Shown here piece by piece: positions 1 through 12,124 of a stretch of 64,000 nucleotides of DNA. Within the stretch, counting starts at the first letter, position 1; each line of letters opens with the position of its first letter. This stretch comes from Cyclina sinensis (lineage: Eukaryota > Mollusca > Bivalvia > Venerida > Veneridae), in the NCBI GenBank assembly GCA_012932295.1, contig JAAONU010000023.1:72681-136680 (forward strand), given 5' to 3'. Position numbers and translations under genes: made by a program. The notes beneath the pieces were generated by a model. That model did not search any database. It saw nothing but the letters and a program-made list of their open reading frames with translations, and had not been told where the DNA came from.

Positions 1-3000
1 GTTTATACAAAGCACACCAGCAAATCTTCGGTGCACAACATGATTTTTTGTAGCTCTACGGATTTCTTATTGAAAAAGAGCATTTTACCTCTAAAGCGAC
101 GGATTGTTGTCAAAAAAAGGTCCGCGGGAGAGCACAAAACAGGTGCGCGACGACGTTGTATCCTACAATTGAAGATTGGAAAGATGTGAAACAGGCAGTT
201 TTAATCACTTGCTGGTTAAGGAGGCTTTGAAGATAGCAACACGGACTTCCTGCCCTTTTAAAAAAAAATCGAACGCTTTTACTTCGTGCATTACTTCGCC
301 TCGTACTATCTTTAAGACTCAAACGTAAAGCTATTTTTGGTAGTTTCATAGTCCAACATGACAACCAGGATAAAAGTCTGTATCTCGGATTATTCTGTCT
401 GTACAAAATTATGCATAAGATAGATATCAGTAACATAAGAGGAACATTTCCAAATGAATCCTATAGAGTTTTGTAAACCAAGATGCGCAAATTCATAAAT
501 ATTTCAAATGTGCAAATTACGACAAAGCTTCAGTTTCAGTTGCTTTCCAATATAAATACAAGTACTGAGTCACTTGGGGGACTCTGAATCTTGCAAAAGA
601 AGTATTTCGACGAAATACGAAGCAATAAATCACTACAATTCATAAGGACTTGACTTTTCAAACCCACGTCAATTGCAGAAAATATTTCGTTGTTGGCTTC
701 AGCTACAAATAGATCCTTTTTTACTTCTTGAGTGAGAATTAAAAGATTCACTTGAAAGGAACACCCTTAATATCGTTTTACTCCAATTTTTTTCCATTAC
801 TTGTATATACTAAATATTCTTCAATTTCCGTATTTTTGAAAGACCTCTAGAAATAAACAAGAGATGAACTATATCTTGTTTCCAACAGAGCCTGTAACCA
901 AATACTGTCCGATTGTTCTGGAAGTTACGAAGCAGACGACATTTAATTTCGTTACCATTAGTGGCTTTTAAACACCTTTTACAAGAGAATGTACGTGACA
1001 AAGATTTGAAACTTAAGAAGTCTGCATTCTTATTGACAATCTTGTCAATACGCAATATAACACAAAAGCAAAATGCCCCTTGACAATGATTGCAATTAAG
1101 CAGTAGTCCCAGAAAGTACCAATTGTCATTTTCTCTTCCCAGAAACATTAAGGTTTTGGTATTGTTTTGTTGGTTTTAAGTATTTGGTGCGTTAAATCTG
1201 TTATCAGTTTCTATGGCAAAGGTTGTCGCAACAACCATCGCATGCTGCAGCAGTCTGAATTCATACGCCGTCAAATGCTCGAGTGCTTTGGTCGACTTCC
1301 GTTCATATGCAAATTTTACAGTCATCATGATTTTCATAGCTAACTTAAACAATTGCACCAGTTTTTTATCTGTAGTTTTAAACTCCTTGATATGCATCAA
1401 AACAATCTTAATACGTGCACAACTGTAATCAATCAAATTTCAGCTTGTGTTGGAGAGGCAACCCCACTTTGATTAAAATCATATCCTCAAAATCGTAACG
1501 CTTAACGGGAGATCTTTCGGTCAGATTGGGGGAAAACCCAAAATGGTGACTGCAACTACTGTTGGTGACTTGTCACTAATGCATATCTTGTCTTCTGTGA
1601 GTAATAAGAAAGAATATGTGGGCGTAGCATTTTACGACCTGTAAACTGATTTCATTGGCAGCAGTTGACTTCAAGGCTTTTTATCGTAGAAAAAGGAAAA
1701 GCAACGTGTAACACCAGTGTAAATATTACTACATTATATGAACTTCTATTGAGTATTGTTTTCATATTTATGGGGTATTCAAGAAATAAGTACACCAATA
1801 TGGCACGAGAGAATAGACAGCACGTGTTTAGAGATGTAAAAAGAGAAATTTGATTGGGAATGAACACTTTCAATACGACCAGCTGTTTCTAGTAATTTTT
1901 CAATGTTTAACATCTCTTATAATGTAAACGGTAAAGATAAACTGATAAACAAGGTTTTCCTTTCATTATCAAATTAGCTTGCAGCAGATTTTAAAGATTC
2001 GGACGCTATCTCACCCGTCAACAGCAGTAGCGAAGGTCGAATCTCCAATTTATGCGCGTGGCGAAGGTCTGATCTTTAATGTTAAATAGAAGTCCATTGG
2101 TTTTCCAACCTGTTTTTTTTTCTTAAAAAAGATGACGATTAAAACACAAAAACTGTGCTTTTTTATTCCTAAATGATGTATAAAGGCAAATAGAAATATA
2201 ACACAAACTGTATCTTATGAAAAAGTAATGGTTAATTCAAATAAAAATTGCTATTGTCAACTTACTATTAACTACATTATGGTTACTCTGAGCAATATTC
2301 TATAATGAACCGACGGCCGAAAAGAAATTTTATAGGATCCCTGTTCCATTTGATACTAAGCCTTCTTTTTTATAATTATCGTATTATACAAAATATTATT
2401 TTTTTACGGTACAGCTTTTTTGAAAGCTAACATTGTGAAATCAATATTTCGGAGGCGGAGTTAACATTTATAGAGGAGCGACGATTCGTTGCCGATAATT
2501 AATAAACATTTATTTTTTCATAAATATAAACGTGGAAATAATTACTACAGTTAAGTGAAGGCTGCAGATGTTAACAGATCGTAGATATATTGCGTAAGTA
2601 CTTTTAATTCCTTGATAGGGACATAACTTTTTTTTAAAATAAAACGTAGGAGAGAGAATATACATACTTACTTGTGTCAAGCAGTAAGCGAAATAAAGTA
2701 AAATATTGTTTTATTTTTATTGTAGCAAAGATTTGACTCGACTTATAATTAGGTTACTGAAGAAAACAATCAATTAAAATTATGAAGAAGAAAATGGTTA
2801 TACTGAATAATATATTTGATTTAATATCATCACTGCAATCCATAAGAATGTTGAACTGTCACTTAATCTGTTAGTATATTTTTTCACAGTTTAAGTTTGT
2901 CACTTATACGCCGTTTAAAGGACACAGTGCATAGAATGATAGGAAGTTTGTGAATGAGTTACAGCTTTCTTGAAGTAAACATTCAGTATCACTTCCGCTT

Positions 3001-6000
3001 TTACAAACTAGTTTGTCGTGGAAAATTGTTTAAGAAATTGATACAAAAAATGAATGCTTAAAGATTAATTTATTTTTAAGATGAATCAACACTGGCCTCC
3101 AAAATACTTTTTCTTCCGGAAAAGATGAAGTTGAATATATTATTGAAAAAGAAATAAAACACTTTTTTTAGAAATCCGACATATCTATGTAAAATAAGAA
3201 CTGCGCTTCAACAGGACACTTGAGTTTGTTGTAATTTTGAAAATTCATTCTAGGCCACATTACATATGTCATGACTGAATCATAGTCCTGGACTCCAGCA
3301 TTTTTTTGTCTGTTATGCCCGCGAGACTTTTTCTACTAAAGTACTGAAAGGAAGGAGTTGATATTTTAGATCTAACTTTCCCTTATTATTGATAACGCGC
3401 CACCGGAAGGGCTTGATGTAAAATGCGATAATTCTGACCGTTTCTGTCACATCTTGGTTTAAAGAATCGAACTTTTCTGTTACTGACGCTGCTTATGTCT
3501 AGCTTTTGACCTGCAACATTTCTGAAACGGGGTTGTCCATCATTCAATTAAGAAAGTATCATTCATAATTTGGTATAATAACTGAAAACTTATTCATTGA
3601 AAACCTTGATTAGACTGCATAGATGCGCATGCAGCCAATGGTCTGCACTACTGGCAGAGGCAAGGATAGTTTCCGCCGCCGCAACAGACACCTGTTTATC
3701 GCGGCTGAGGTAAACATTCCTAATTATTGACCAGTGTTTTCTTTGGTCCGATTATTTAAAGAAAATGATGTTACTTTAAGAAAATAAAATCGATTTGTTT
3801 TTTGACGATCTTTTTCCTACAAAATATATTTAGGAGTACCAGAATTTTAACCGGTATTATACTATTTAATGTTCAGTGAGTCTTTTCTTTTAAAACTAAT
3901 CAACTTTTTATAGAGAATTAAACGAAAAGTCTGTCTTGAAGTGAAATATTATAAATAGAATTTTGACAGGTTTCACTTAATTCAAATATTTGTTGATTAT
4001 ACTATTCCTGGCGCTGACCTTGAACAGTCTGGAAAGATACAGAAGATCTTCAAGTTTCGTGAGGGAATAAAGCGACATATTCGAAAATTTAAATGTAAAA
4101 TTTCACCTGTATTTCCTCGCGAGGTTTTAACTCCTTGCTAGTATATAAGTTCATCAGAAAGGGCGAGACAAGAGATTTTGCGTGGCCTGAACGGTATTCC
4201 GTATGAAAATTATGTTGATAACGATGTTAAGAAACTCCTAACTTTGCCTTTTAATGATAAAGTGACAGATATGTATATAATCCTCAAATCTTTAAAAATG
4301 ATATTAATTTTATAAGACCTAGATCTTCAATTATAGCTTTAAGAAATATTTATCTGTTTGTTTAATGTCGTTGTTTTCTTTGTGATATATATATAAAATT
4401 TATTATTTTATCTAATTTTTGGAAGTGGTGCTAGAGTTATAACTTTTATGCCATTTATTATCACAGGGAGAACACACGTCAATATTCGTATTAACTATGT
4501 CGGTTGTCCAACAGGTGATAAATATTTTTCTCTTTTTTTGTGAGTGTGTTACATTTTTATGTAGAAACTATTATAAAACCCGAACATGGCGTTTATACGT
4601 ACGTTCTATAATAGAATACCACCTGTTTTCATGTAAAGCATACTTAATTGAATATCCAAAATAAATAAATATAAAAAAAACAGGTTAAAAAGTACGAAAA
4701 TGAAAGTAATAACTTGACTTTTGCCCAAGGTTGGTGGCAACAATGCAAACTGATCCAAATCAATGGTTGATAATACATGACAAATTGTTCTCTTAAGGTG
4801 AAACGTAAGGTCGTTGATTTCAATAAATTGAACTAATTCGCATTAATGAATTCTTTTTTCATCTCATGTGCCACGCTAATTACCTCAATTGTGAGTGTAA
4901 CCCGACTAAACTTTTAGTTTTCAATTGCAAAGGTCATATTTTAATGCTTGTGTTTAATTGTCAATTGTAACGTCGGCCTATGACACTATTGTCTCTGCCG
5001 ATACGCTGGCATACTCAAGGCAGCGCCTTTTGCTGTGTTCGGCCGCGTCCTTATCTTTTGGTACAAATCTCCACGAAATTATCAAGTTTATTTTGCCCAG
5101 TTTCTTATCAGATTACTGTTTCCTTTCTTTGTTATGCCTTAAGTTTATTTAGAGGCTTAAGCTGGCCCATCTCTTAATAGCAAATTTTTTTACATTAACG
5201 ACACAGTACGAATGGCTTCGATTGGTCGAGCTTTGTAATTCGTACTAACAGTAAGGTATTTACTAGGTAAAACGTCACTAAGATCGTCTGCAGAGACTGT
5301 TTCATTTCTTGAGAATGGATATGAACGAGAGTCCGAGTTATGTCCCTTGGCTGCATTGTGTCAATATCCACTCATTCATAGTTGTGAGACATGATGTATT
5401 CTGTTGGTGAGATGAGTAAACGTAAGCAGGCAGCTATAAACTTGAGAAAACCTAAAGCGAAGAAAATTAGCATGGTTTTTTATGCAACGAACCAAGTACG
5501 TTATTTGTTCTCCGGTTTTACTCGGTTTATAAATCTATGGCCTTAGCTCAATTTTGTGCAAAAAATAAACCATTAATAAAAGAACATTGCACCGTAGTTA
5601 TCTGTGTCATGCTAAGCATAAGAACTCTTTTTCGATCAATTGATAATGCCCAGATGTTACCGGTCCGACTGATGCTGGTGTTTGTTTTCTTACGCTAGGT
5701 AAACAGTTTCGTTTTCCATATAACCTGAAGTTTCAGCTCTTCTGTATATAAAATAAAAAAAGTCAAAATGTTCTAAAAGGACATATTTGGTGAATAAGGA
5801 TGAAAGGGGCTGTTGACATAATTATTTGAAAATGAAAACCTTACTGAACTTTCAGATACTTTTTTAAAGCCAAGGGCTTTTATTCAACTGCAGCTGAACG
5901 TTATCATTGTAAGAATCGGACGGGGTAAATGGTAATGACTTACAAAGTTGTGATATAGAATATTCCATGTGAAACACTTGGCAACTGTTTATTTTACGTA

Positions 6001-7640
6001 TGAAGTGAAAAAAAGTTTGTTTTCATTCATATCGCCCTTTACCTGTCGGTTTAGTTAGAAAATTCATGTAGTACCTGCTTACAGTTCATGTGACAGAACA
6101 ATATTTGTTCATTTTTGCCTTTTTGCCTTTCATGACAAGCATTGAAATTTTGATACATAAATGTATTAATATAAACATTATAGATAATCTTTGTAAACAA
6201 ATCTGACTTCAAACTTGATGCTAGTAAATGGGTTTATACACTCAGTGTGAAACTGCAACTTCCTTATCTATAATGACAAATACTATCTGACGTTTGCTAA
6301 AAATGCGAATTTTGAAAAAAAAGACAATTTCATTTTGTATATGAAAACGCTCTTTTCTAAATAAACATGACCGTCTTCCTGTAGGCTCACGAAATCTATA
6401 AGTATCGTTTTACAACTTGGTTTTTTAACATATAAAAGTTCTTACGCGATTAATGACTTACAACCCTCATAATTCTTCGCTAATTGAACATTGATGTATG
6501 TTTCAAACGAAAAGTCAATTTCAATATCAAATTTAAACCAGGGGACGTATCAAATTCGAAACTTACAGTAAGTTTTATGGACATTAGCCCACTTCCGGTT
6601 TCCTGAAATGCGCACAAGTTTATTATTGAGAAATGATGTTTACTCAATTATAACAACTTGTTAATGCATTCCATTAACTTTCTTTTCAATTTTATGTATC
6701 TGATGATAAAACCGAAACGTTTTATGTCAGCAGAAACGATTATTTCTTTTCCGGATTGAAGAAAAGGAGGTACTTGAAATATGAATCCTACAGTGACGAT
6801 GCGTGTGTCTGTTTTGTTTTCTTTTCAATGGCGTGCACATGATACCTCTTGATAAACCTTCAACATCTGTGGACATATTGAGCGTTGAACATCAATAATA
6901 ACACGCTATCTTTCTTCTATTGACATAATTGCAAAGGAAATTTAAGTAAAGGACAGAATTGTTGTAACTGAAAGTGTTAGGGAAGTAGAGGACCATTGAA
7001 TGATAATTGTATTTTCACTAAGTATTTCTGCACCCATTTCTCTAACGTTTCGAGAGCTCTTGTTTCTGTACGAGTGAGAAGAAACTATCAAAATAAGATT
7101 TTATTTCGCTCTTCTCATTGTTTTTAAACGAGTTTGTTTAGCGGGCATTCAAACGGCGTATTTCAAAGAGAAAACTATTTAGTTCAATTTAATCTCTAAA
7201 TACTAGTTAAAAGGCACTTAAATTCAACAAGTGTTTCGTTATAAGGTCTACCAGGTGCGTTAGTTTTCATGCTGTATATTCTAGTATGAATTGTCACTTC
7301 CTCTAACACATCATATAAATACTAAAATCTTCTATAAAAGGCTTCCCTAGTATTGTCCCAGCCCAGGATAAAACTGTTTCTTCCATATAGAAACGAATGG
7401 AAAGTTACACTGATACACCGAAATCTTAAATTCAGTCCCATTTTAGTTTAAACATATTTTGTTGCAGGTAATAAACAAAATATAGAAAAAAAAACTCAGT
7501 TCAACCCAAAGGGTACCTAGGGACTCAGAATTGTTAAACTGGTTCAGTTACAACAATTTCATCATTATGAGACGGGCCTTCCCTTGCTTCGGCTTTTGAT
7601 AAGTGATTCACAAGTAATCTATACTTTTATATTATATATA
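1..7640. other. Gene-free upstream region
   Basis: I see no convincing coding exon here on either strand. The open frames are short, AT-rich, lack recognisable motifs and overlap one another in opposite frames. I looked for a PR/SET-type coding exon belonging to the downstream zinc-finger gene and did not find one. The region probably contains the promoter, 5' untranslated exon(s) and enhancers of that gene, but nothing in the sequence fixes their positions. Confidence 0.5.
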
Positions 7641-7664
7641 TTTCAGGTATAATTTGACTTAAAC
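7635..7664 (+). other. Splice acceptor and 5' leader of the PRDM1-like exon
   Basis: A T/A-rich tract ends in TTTCAG at 7641-7646, a plausible 3' splice site. In the frame of the ATG at 7665, the first codons after this AG are GTA then TAA. Any upstream exon spliced here would therefore hit an in-frame stop before the ATG, so the exon upstream must be untranslated and translation starts at 7665. Confidence 0.55.
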
Positions 7665-8843
7665 ATGTCGCACGACCGGTTCGGGTCTGACCAAAGAGTT
7701 TGTATGAAAGGTCCATGTACGACCGACGAAAGAAACAGAATAGACTATACCCATTATGCCATTCAAACCGCGAATGAGTCGGAGGCCAACAGCCACCTGT
7801 GCAGACCATTAGGCCTAAATGGACTTGACCTTCGTGATTTTCCATACAGAGTACTACAACCGGGACTAGAGAGTACCGAAACGTTTGACTTATCCGAGAA
7901 ATGCTTCAGTCCTGACCGCAGTAATAATGCACACGCGCATTCAGTAGCTATGTTAAACGGGTTGTTACAACATCCACTGAGACATGGACAAGGACCATGG
8001 TGTGCACCCGAAAGTGTTCCTGTCTTTAAACCTTATAACAACATTTTGTCTGCTCCACCGTTACCAACACTCTATTCAAAAATAGTATTTGACATATCAA
8101 ATGTGTACAGATTTCTTTGCCAATATCCCGCCCCTCCCTTTATGTCATCCGCGTTTGCCTTCTATGATCAAACAGTCGGCCAGTTCTGTCGCCATGAAAA
8201 TAACATTTTTAACCCTTATCAGTATCAAAGTATTGGCGAAAGTAAGCCTGTAGACTATTCAGATGCTGGAAGAGTTCAAAAGGAAAAGAAGGAAATTTGT
8301 AACCAAGCCAGTGCATTAAATCTTTCAATAAGTAAAGAAATACGTGATGAAAGAGGACATAAGTCATTTCCGTACCCTTTGAAGAAGAAAGACGGCAAAA
8401 TGCATTATGAGTGCAAATTTTGTCTCAAATCGTTCGGGCAATTGTCAAACCTGAGAGTTCATCTTCGTACGCACACGGGAGAACGCCCCTACGGATGTCA
8501 TGTTTGTGGGAAGGGATTCACTCAACTCGCACATCTTCAGAAGCACCACTTAGTACACACAGGAGAGCGTCCACATGAATGCTCTGAGTGCCACAAACGA
8601 TTTAGCTCCTCTTCAAACTTGAAGACGCACCAGCGCTTGCATAATGGTGAAAAACCTTTCGTATGTAAACAGTGCCCTGCAAAGTTCACTCAGTTTGTAC
8701 ACCTAAAGCTTCATAAGAGGTTACACGCCAATGAACGGCCATTTCAGTGTCAGTACTGCAACCGGAAGTACATCAGCACGAGCGGCCTGAAAACACACTG
8801 GAGAGGAAGCGACTGTCCAAAGAGAATGTCACTTGAAAGTTGA
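7665..8843 (+). CDS. PRDM1/Blimp-1-type zinc-finger protein lacking a PR/SET domain
   Basis: The 392-residue product is a probable sequence-specific nuclear DNA-binding factor. Seen: five zinc fingers at about residues 248-270, 276-298, 304-326, 332-354 and 360-384, joined by TGERP, TGERP, NGEKP and ANERP linkers. The first four are C2H2; the fifth ends in a cysteine (C2HC). Known: the PRDM1/Blimp-1 fingers have the same order, the same C2HC fifth finger and the same signature segments, such as FGQLSNL, GFTQLAHLQKH and CPAKFTQFVHLKLHKRLH. The stretch before finger 1 (FPYPLKKKDGKMHYEC) also matches the family. Odd: no PR/SET domain is encoded, although PRDM1 normally has one at its N-terminus, and all five fingers lie in one exon whereas vertebrate PRDM1 splits them. 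Residues 1-230 are otherwise unrecognised apart from a short ALNLSISK motif. It could be a SET-less paralogue, an old retrocopy that gained a leader intron, or a lineage-specific form. Confidence 0.85.
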   Translation: MSHDRFGSDQRVCMKGPCTTDERNRIDYTHYAIQTANESEANSHLCRPLGLNGLDLRDFPYRVLQPGLESTETFDLSEKCFSPDRSNNAHAHSVAMLNGLLQHPLRHGQGPWCAPESVPVFKPYNNILSAPPLPTLYSKIVFDISNVYRFLCQYPAPPFMSSAFAFYDQTVGQFCRHENNIFNPYQYQSIGESKPVDYSDAGRVQKEKKEICNQASALNLSISKEIRDERGHKSFPYPLKKKDGKMHYECKFCLKSFGQLSNLRVHLRTHTGERPYGCHVCGKGFTQLAHLQKHHLVHTGERPHECSECHKRFSSSSNLKTHQRLHNGEKPFVCKQCPAKFTQFVHLKLHKRLHANERPFQCQYCNRKYISTSGLKTHWRGSDCPKRMSLES

Positions 8844-10119
8844 CTATAGATATTGTATCATTTAAGTAGGTGTTCCAGTCAAAAAGACTTTCTTTTGAAC
8901 AGTCTGTTAAAAATTGCAAAAGTAAAAACACGATTCGGACGTCCTTGAAAAATCACTAATATTCTCTAAATGTTTAATCTCTGATCACTTCCAGACAGAC
9001 ATTTTGAATGATGATAACCGTACAGTTCATTACGCAAGAAAAAAACATTACTATACGAGTCGAAGTGTACACTCGTAAGCTTAAAGAAAAGAAATATTTC
9101 ACAGATGACAAATCTATTGCAAAATTATAGTGGTGTCAATGAACAGCATTTTAAAACTGTCTGTCTTCTGATTGTATAAATTTTTATGTTATATAAGTTA
9201 ATGCACTTTCATGTATTTTCACTGTGATTTGTACTACTAAAATTTTGATAGGATTCAGTTGGTTAACATTGTATTATAAAGTCATTCTATGAATATGTCA
9301 AAATATTTTCAGTGCAGTAAGTGTATGTATGTAACTTGTACATCTGCCGTTTTTTCTGTCGGCCAACACGGGGAACATTTGGAATGGCATACTAACGGCG
9401 TTTGGTACGCTTTCAACAACTTTTCTTTTATCATAATCAGCTTTGATAAATATATATTTATTTCAGTTTCAACCAAGACGGCTACAATGCCATACAGAAT
9501 ATATAAATCATCGAGTAGTATTGTTATGCCGCTATAACATTTTGGCAGTTTCTATGTGCTGTACACTTTGAAAAATGGCAATAACTATTGTTTTGTTTAT
9601 CTTTTAATAGTTATTTTCTGCTCACTTGTTACTGAACATCTGCATGCCAGGAATGAGACAGTTTTGTTATTTTTCTGCCGTAGAAAATAACGGCTTAGAA
9701 ATAACACATGAATGTTAAAAGGTGATAGCAGTCTGATCTAAAAACACACTGCTTTGACTTTAAAACACGTCAAAATGGCTACCCCTTTCTTCAGAAACGG
9801 AAAGATCTATTTTGTTGGTAAGCTAACCAGTTATTCTTGTTATCAGCCCATTGATTGCCTCCCAAATAAATTTTTGCTATTTCATTGTAAAATTCTATAC
9901 TTTTTTAATGTACAGGTATCGTACCTTTTAACAAAATTATCATTGACAATGTTATTATTCAATGTAAGTTTCGTTTTATTCAATCGTTATACACACGAAG
10001 GAACTGTCTCTAAAAACTGTTGCAATGGTAATGGGTCAACAAGAAATGTCATAAAAAATAGGCCTTTTTTGAAAAACAATATTCAGGCTATCAATATTTT
10101 ACTTTATTTTTACTTCTGA
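8844..10119. other. 3' flank of the zinc-finger gene, no further gene seen
   Basis: AT-rich sequence presumably holding the 3' untranslated region. I see no clear AATAAA close to the stop codon and no supported coding sequence. The open frames at 9289-9537 and 9754-10119 have no motifs and look like chance frames. Confidence 0.4.
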
Positions 10120-10185
10120 ATGGGGACTAGAAATCTGTCGGGTTTTTTTTGCTGATTTCCCATTCGGTTTATTATCCCCAGCCGA

Positions 10186-10985
10186 AAAGGCGGCGGGGGT
10201 ATGGTAATAGTCTCCGTCCGTCCGTCCCAGTTTTTTGTCCGGAGCAGAACTAAAAAAAGTATTTGAGGTATCAACATGAAACTTCATAGGTGGATAGATC
10301 TCATTGAGGAAAATACTGTGCACAATGATAACTCTATCCTTCATATTTTTTCAGTTATTGTCCTTTGTTATTTTTTATGCATCCTTTTGTCCGGAGCATA
10401 ACTCAAACAGTATTTGAGATATCAACTTGAACCTTCATAGGTGGATAGATCTCATTGAGGAAAATGCTGTGCACAAGAATGATACGTCTATCCTTCAATT
10501 TTTTTTCAGTTATTGCCCTTTGCTATTTTTTATGCATCCTTTTGTCCGGAGAATAACTCAAAAAGTATTTGAGATATCAACTTGAAACTTCGTAGGTGGA
10601 TAGATCTCATTGAGAACGAGTGCACTGCATAAGAATGATAACTCTACCCTCATAATTTTTTAGTTAATGTTCTTTGTTATTTTCCATGCTTAATTTTTGT
10701 CCAGAGCATAATTGGTAAAGTATTGGAGATATCAACTTGAAACTTCATAGGTGGATATATCTCATTTAGGAAAGCAGAGCACAAGAATTATAACTGTACC
10801 TTTCATAATCTTTTAGTTATTGCCCTTCGTTATTTTTCATGCTTAATTTTTGTTTGGACAATAAATCAAAAAGTGTATGAGATATTAACTTGTAACTTCA
10901 TAGGTGGATGGATCTCTTTCAGGAGTGCTGTGCATAAGAATGATAACTAAGCAAACACATTCGACAGGGGATGGCCATGTCAACA
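10186..10985. repeat. Tandem array, five units of about 151-155 bp
   Basis: A unit containing 'cttcataggtggatagatct' recurs with anchors at 10282, 10433, 10588, 10743 and 10896, a period of 151-155 bp with moderate divergence. The array starts after a GC-rich 'ccgaaaaggcggcgggggta' segment and a CCGT run, and ends near 'ggccatgtcaacatggctct'. A related fragment in the opposite orientation lies at about 57855-57900, so this is a dispersed family with internal tandem growth. Confidence 0.8.
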
Positions 10986-11214
10986 TGGCTCTTGTTTCAA
11001 TAGTATTACAAATGCCTGAGTGCCCTTTTTTCCCCTGACATCAGTCATAAAATGTCGTTGTAACGAGATAACAAGACCTGTTCGCGGACAGCACGCTCCA
11101 CTTTTCCCAGTGCTGGATAATAAATTGTAAGTCAAGTCAAACAAGAGGCCCAAGTGAAAATAATTTGAGTGAGGGAAGGCAAGTGCCTAGTCATGTAAGA
11201 TGAAAAAACAAATT

Positions 11215-11700
11215 TTTGGCAGGGGGGCGGGTTTAAGGAGGACTTGGGCAAGGGGGGAGTTATTCATTCAAGATATATATATTTTTTTTTTGGGGGGGGG
11301 GGGTTGGGGGGCGGGGGGGGGGGTGCGTCTGGCGACTAGTGGTGTGGTTGAGGGATGGATGGGGAATCAAGTACCTACGTATTAAAAAAAATCGGGCTGG
11401 GGTGGGGGTTACATACAAATTATTTAAATAGTTTATTTCTAGGCTAGGGGGTGTGTTTGGGTTACTGATGCGAAAAAAAAATTTGCCAGGGGAGGTCAAG
11501 TACCTACATATTTAAAAAAAAGATGAGAACAATTTTTTTTTTTGGGCGGGGGGGGGGGGGGGCAGGTCCCCATACAGGGCGTGGGGGGAGTCAAGTACCT
11601 ACATATTAAAAAAATAATAATGAAAAAGTAAATTTGGTGGGAGGGGGTAACGCAGGAGCAGGGGGGGGGGGAATAAAGGTTGGGGGGAGAAATACTTACC
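11215..11700. repeat. G-run-rich degenerate tandem repeat
   Basis: Several runs of 6-14 G on the + strand (for example 11292-11325, 11543-11562 and 11659-11670) alternate with a recurring 'caagtacctac' plus A-run block at about 11369, 11497 and 11593, giving units of roughly 100-130 bp. The minus-strand open frames here are proline-rich translations of the G runs and are not genes. The last unit continues directly into the dispersed repeat at 11588-12124. Confidence 0.7.
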
Positions 11701-12124
11701 CATCCCATGTAAGTTAATAGTTTTTTTCTAGTCTTAATAAGTTTGTAAGAAGTGGCCCCTGGGTGGGGCTAATTTTGACCTGAAGAACATGGGTAACTAC
11801 AATCTTTGTAGGGGTCTTGCTGGTGATCAAGTATTTCAAGTTTGAATGGAATATATTTGACACTTTTTGAGAAATGGACATTAACCAAAAAAGTTAACCA
11901 AGAAATTTTAAGTTGAAAAAGGGGCATAACTTTGCAATAATAAAATTCAGGGTTATCTGCACTTGAGAAATGGTGTCGCATTTTGATAGTGAACATGTTT
12001 TCTTAATTTGAAGTAAATAGTTTAGATAGTTTCTGAGAATTGGATCTTAACAAAAAGGTTAACTAACGCCAATGATAGGGTCATAACGATAGCTCCACTT
12101 TTTTTCTTTGAAAAGTGGAGCTAA
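11588..12124 (+). repeat. Dispersed repeat copy A, hairpin-terminated
   Basis: This stretch of about 530 bp is closely related along its whole length to 33768-34291. Shared blocks include 'tttgacactttttgagaaat', 'ggggcataactttgca' and 'cacattttgatagtgaacat' (one variant base in this copy). It ends in a perfect 11-bp inverted repeat, 'tagctccactt' (12090-12100) and 'aagtggagcta' (12113-12123). There is no coding capacity. It is a non-autonomous mobile family of unknown class; the terminal hairpin followed by CTAA recalls Helitron ends, but the 5' end is not diagnostic. Confidence 0.7.

Noticed and set aside
11260..11708. Proline-rich minus-strand open frames
   Set aside because: They arise from G runs on the + strand, not from coding sequence.
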